Positions 62,432 through 64,000 of a stretch of 64,000 nt of DNA are shown here, one piece after another. Under the pieces are notes generated by a model. It worked only from the letters and a program-made list of their open reading frames with translations, was not told where the DNA came from and searched no databases. The position numbers and the translations under genes are program-made. How positions within the stretch are numbered: the first letter of the stretch is position 1; each line of letters begins with the position of its first letter. The DNA is from Afipia sp. GAS231 (lineage in GTDB: Bacteria; Pseudomonadota; Alphaproteobacteria; Rhizobiales; Xanthobacteraceae), in assembly GCF_900103365.1 (NCBI RefSeq), contig NZ_LT629703.1, positions 2,046,001 through 2,110,000 on the forward strand, read 5' to 3'.

Positions 62432-63735
62432 TAAGCGCCCGTCACCCGCCAGATCACGTCGCCGACGTCGTCCGCCATCAGCAGCGAGCGGCCGTCGGGG
62501 CCGATCACCACTCCGACCGGCCGGCCGTAGGATTCCTTTTCGTCCGGCGCGAGGAAGCCGGAGAGAATGTCGCGTGCCGGCCCGGACGGCTTTCCGTTTT
62601 CGAACGGCACAAACACCAGTCTGTAGCCGCTCAGCGTGCTGCGATTCCAGGAGCCGTGCTGGCCGATCGCCATGCCGTCGGGAAAGCCCGGCAGCGTGCC
62701 CGCCGGTACCCAGCACAGGCCGAGCGAGGCGGTGTGGCCGCCCAGCGCATAGTCCGGCGTGATCGCCTTGGCGACCATGGCGGCATCCTGCGGCACGCGG
62801 TCGTCGACCGTCTGGCCCCAGTAGCAATAGGGCCAGCCGTAGAAGCCGCCGTCGCGCACCGACGTCAGATAGTCCGGCGGCGTCTCATCGCCGAGACCGT
62901 CGCGTTCGTTGACCACGGTCCAGAGCACACCGGTGTGCGGTTCCCAGGCCATGCCCACGGCGTTACGGAGGCCGCCGGCGAAGATGCGGTTCGAGCCCGC
63001 AGCGAGATCGAGCTCATAGATCGCCGCGCGGCCTTCCTCGACCGCCATGCCCATCTCGGCGATATTGCTGAGCGAGCCGACGCCGGCATAGAGCTTCTTG
63101 CCGTCGGGGCTCGGCAGCAGGCTCCGCGTCCAGTGACCTGCGGGCTTGAAGCTGACGAGCTTCTTTCCTGATGCAGTGATGTTGTCCGCACCGGCCGCGT
63201 AGGGGAAGGCCACCACGCCGTCGGTATTGCCGACATAGAAGGTGTCGCCGACCAGCGCCATGCCGAACGGCTGGCTCAGCCCTTCCATGAAGGTTTTGCG
63301 GACTTCGGCGACGCCGTCGCCATCCGGATCACGGAACAGCGTGATGCGGTTGGCGCTGTCGCCGAGCGCGCGGGCACGCCGCATCGTCGCCTGCATCGCA
63401 TAGTGGAATACGGTTCTGGGCTTTCCGGCGATCTGGTTCGACTCGGCGACGAGCACGTCGCCGTTCGGCATCACGTTGATCCAGCGCGGATGCTGCAGGT
63501 TGGTCGCGAACGCGTTGACCTTGAGCCCGGGCGCCGCCACCGGCTTCTGGCCCTCGCTCCAGCCCCTGGCCGACGGCATCTTCAGCGTCGGCAGCGCGCC
63601 TTGCGGCTTTGCTTCCGGCACTACCGGCGCGGTGCCCCAGGCAGGCGCAGGCGCGTCGCCCTGCAGCTTCCGCCACTGCAGCGCGAGGCCGCCGACCAGC
63701 GCGACGAAACGCGCCATAATGCTGGACATGGTCAT
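62431..63735 (-). CDS. PQQ-type sugar (sorbosone/glucose) dehydrogenase
   Basis: A 434-residue protein of the soluble quinoprotein glucose/sorbosone dehydrogenase family. A short N-terminal hydrophobic stretch (residues 6-18) suggests export. Beta-propeller segments include LQHPRWINVMPNGDVLVAES, FGMALVGDTFYVGNTDGVV, GGLRNAVGMAWEPHTGVLW and GRSLLMADDVGDVIWRV at the end. The family oxidises sugars in the periplasm, passing electrons to quinones or cytochromes. PQQ use is inferred from the family. Confidence 0.88.
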   Translation of the reverse strand: MTMSSIMARFVALVGGLALQWRKLQGDAPAPAWGTAPVVPEAKPQGALPTLKMPSARGWSEGQKPVAAPGLKVNAFATNLQHPRWINVMPNGDVLVAESNQIAGKPRTVFHYAMQATMRRARALGDSANRITLFRDPDGDGVAEVRKTFMEGLSQPFGMALVGDTFYVGNTDGVVAFPYAAGADNITASGKKLVSFKPAGHWTRSLLPSPDGKKLYAGVGSLSNIAEMGMAVEEGRAAIYELDLAAGSNRIFAGGLRNAVGMAWEPHTGVLWTVVNERDGLGDETPPDYLTSVRDGGFYGWPYCYWGQTVDDRVPQDAAMVAKAITPDYALGGHTASLGLCWVPAGTLPGFPDGMAIGQHGSWNRSTLSGYRLVFVPFENGKPSGPARDILSGFLAPDEKESYGRPVGVVIGPDGRSLLMADDVGDVIWRVTGA

Positions 63736-63870
63736 GTCATTCCCTTTTTTCCTTTGTTGCCGCGCACCCTATCCGACACCACAGGGCATTGCCAATGAAC
63801 CATCGGCGAAATCGGCGCACCAATGATTGGACCGTCGCGGACGGCAAATCATCATGACTGGGCGGCGGAC

Positions 63871-64000
63871 ATGAGATATCGGCGTATCGTTCTGGCTATA
63901 GCGCTGGTCATCGGCGCGACCGTACGCGCCGCGGCGTTCGCGCCTGACGGTTGCGAGCAGCAGCGCAAGCAATACCCGGAAAAGTGGAACGACACCTCGG
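63871..64000 (+). CDS. Exported protein, cut by the window end
   Basis: A reading frame begins MRYRRIVLAIALVIGATVRA with a good signal peptide (AAA cleavage near residue 22) and continues FAPDGCEQQRKQYPEKWNDT to the window edge. A weak purine-rich site (GGGCGGCGG) precedes the ATG. The family cannot be judged from the 43 visible residues. Confidence 0.45.
   Translation, partial: MRYRRIVLAIALVIGATVRAAAFAPDGCEQQRKQYPEKWNDTS

Noticed and set aside
1..64000. tRNA genes or rRNA genes
   Set aside because: None was recognised by reading; a covariance-model scan would be needed to exclude them fully. Only rnpB is a clear RNA gene.

Overview
The window looks like chromosomal DNA from a GC-rich alphaproteobacterium of the Bradyrhizobium/Rhodopseudomonas group. 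The evidence is the high GC content, a phosphatidylcholine-type methyltransferase, an Omp25-like porin, a meso-diaminopimelate MurE, a GcrA-like HTH protein and many short dispersed palindromic repeats of several families between genes. No phage, insertion sequence, CRISPR array or tRNA was seen. The genus is inferred from gene content and repeat style, not from a marker search.

Region 1 (about 0.1-17 kb) is the dcw cell wall and division cluster on the minus strand: rsmH, ftsL-like, ftsI, murE, murF, mraY and murD, then ftsW and murG. Several genes are coupled by ATGA overlaps. A 4-kb carbohydrate-type cassette (orphan LivK-like binding protein, Gfo/Idh oxidoreductase, mutarotase-fold exported protein) separates murD from ftsW. 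No mraZ lies upstream of rsmH. A cell wall amidase is divergent from the cluster.

Region 2 (17-30 kb) is a mosaic. It holds an ECF42-type sigma factor with its DGPF partner and a 101-bp decayed fragment of a related sigma gene, two coupled tiny membrane ORFs, a PAS protein, a LysR regulator, the RNase P RNA gene, a hydrolase, TauE and EamA transporters, an ABC exporter and a beta-barrel porin.

Region 3 (28-40 kb) holds an EmrAB-type efflux pair with a divergent TetR gene and a perfect 23-bp operator-like palindrome, a Cache-GGDEF diguanylate cyclase, a second TetR gene fused by overlap to a molybdenum hydroxylase operon whose 2Fe-2S and molybdopterin subunits are one polypeptide, an extensin-like lipoprotein, and a 27-residue membrane peptide gene with a terminator.

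Region 4 (40-50 kb) is the most unusual part. Three exported caspase-fold (C14-like) proteins, two DUF2147-type proteins and a FecR-domain protein with a long Pro/Gln-rich tail are laid out as two divergent arms around a central promoter region. Two of the caspase-like genes are tandem near-copies coupled by a TGATG junction. The catalytic His and Cys are visible in all three. I regard this as the best candidate for an undescribed periplasmic system.

Region 5 (50-64 kb) has a NUDIX hydrolase; a lipid group (phosphatidylserine decarboxylase head-to-head with a class III aminotransferase, an Mpo1-like membrane protein, PmtA-like methyltransferase and a GT4 glycosyltransferase); a membrane-anchored TAXI binding protein; an L,D-transpeptidase; an NHL-repeat protein; a GcrA-like protein; a ketopantoate reductase-like enzyme; a PQQ-type sugar dehydrogenase; and a gene cut by the window end.
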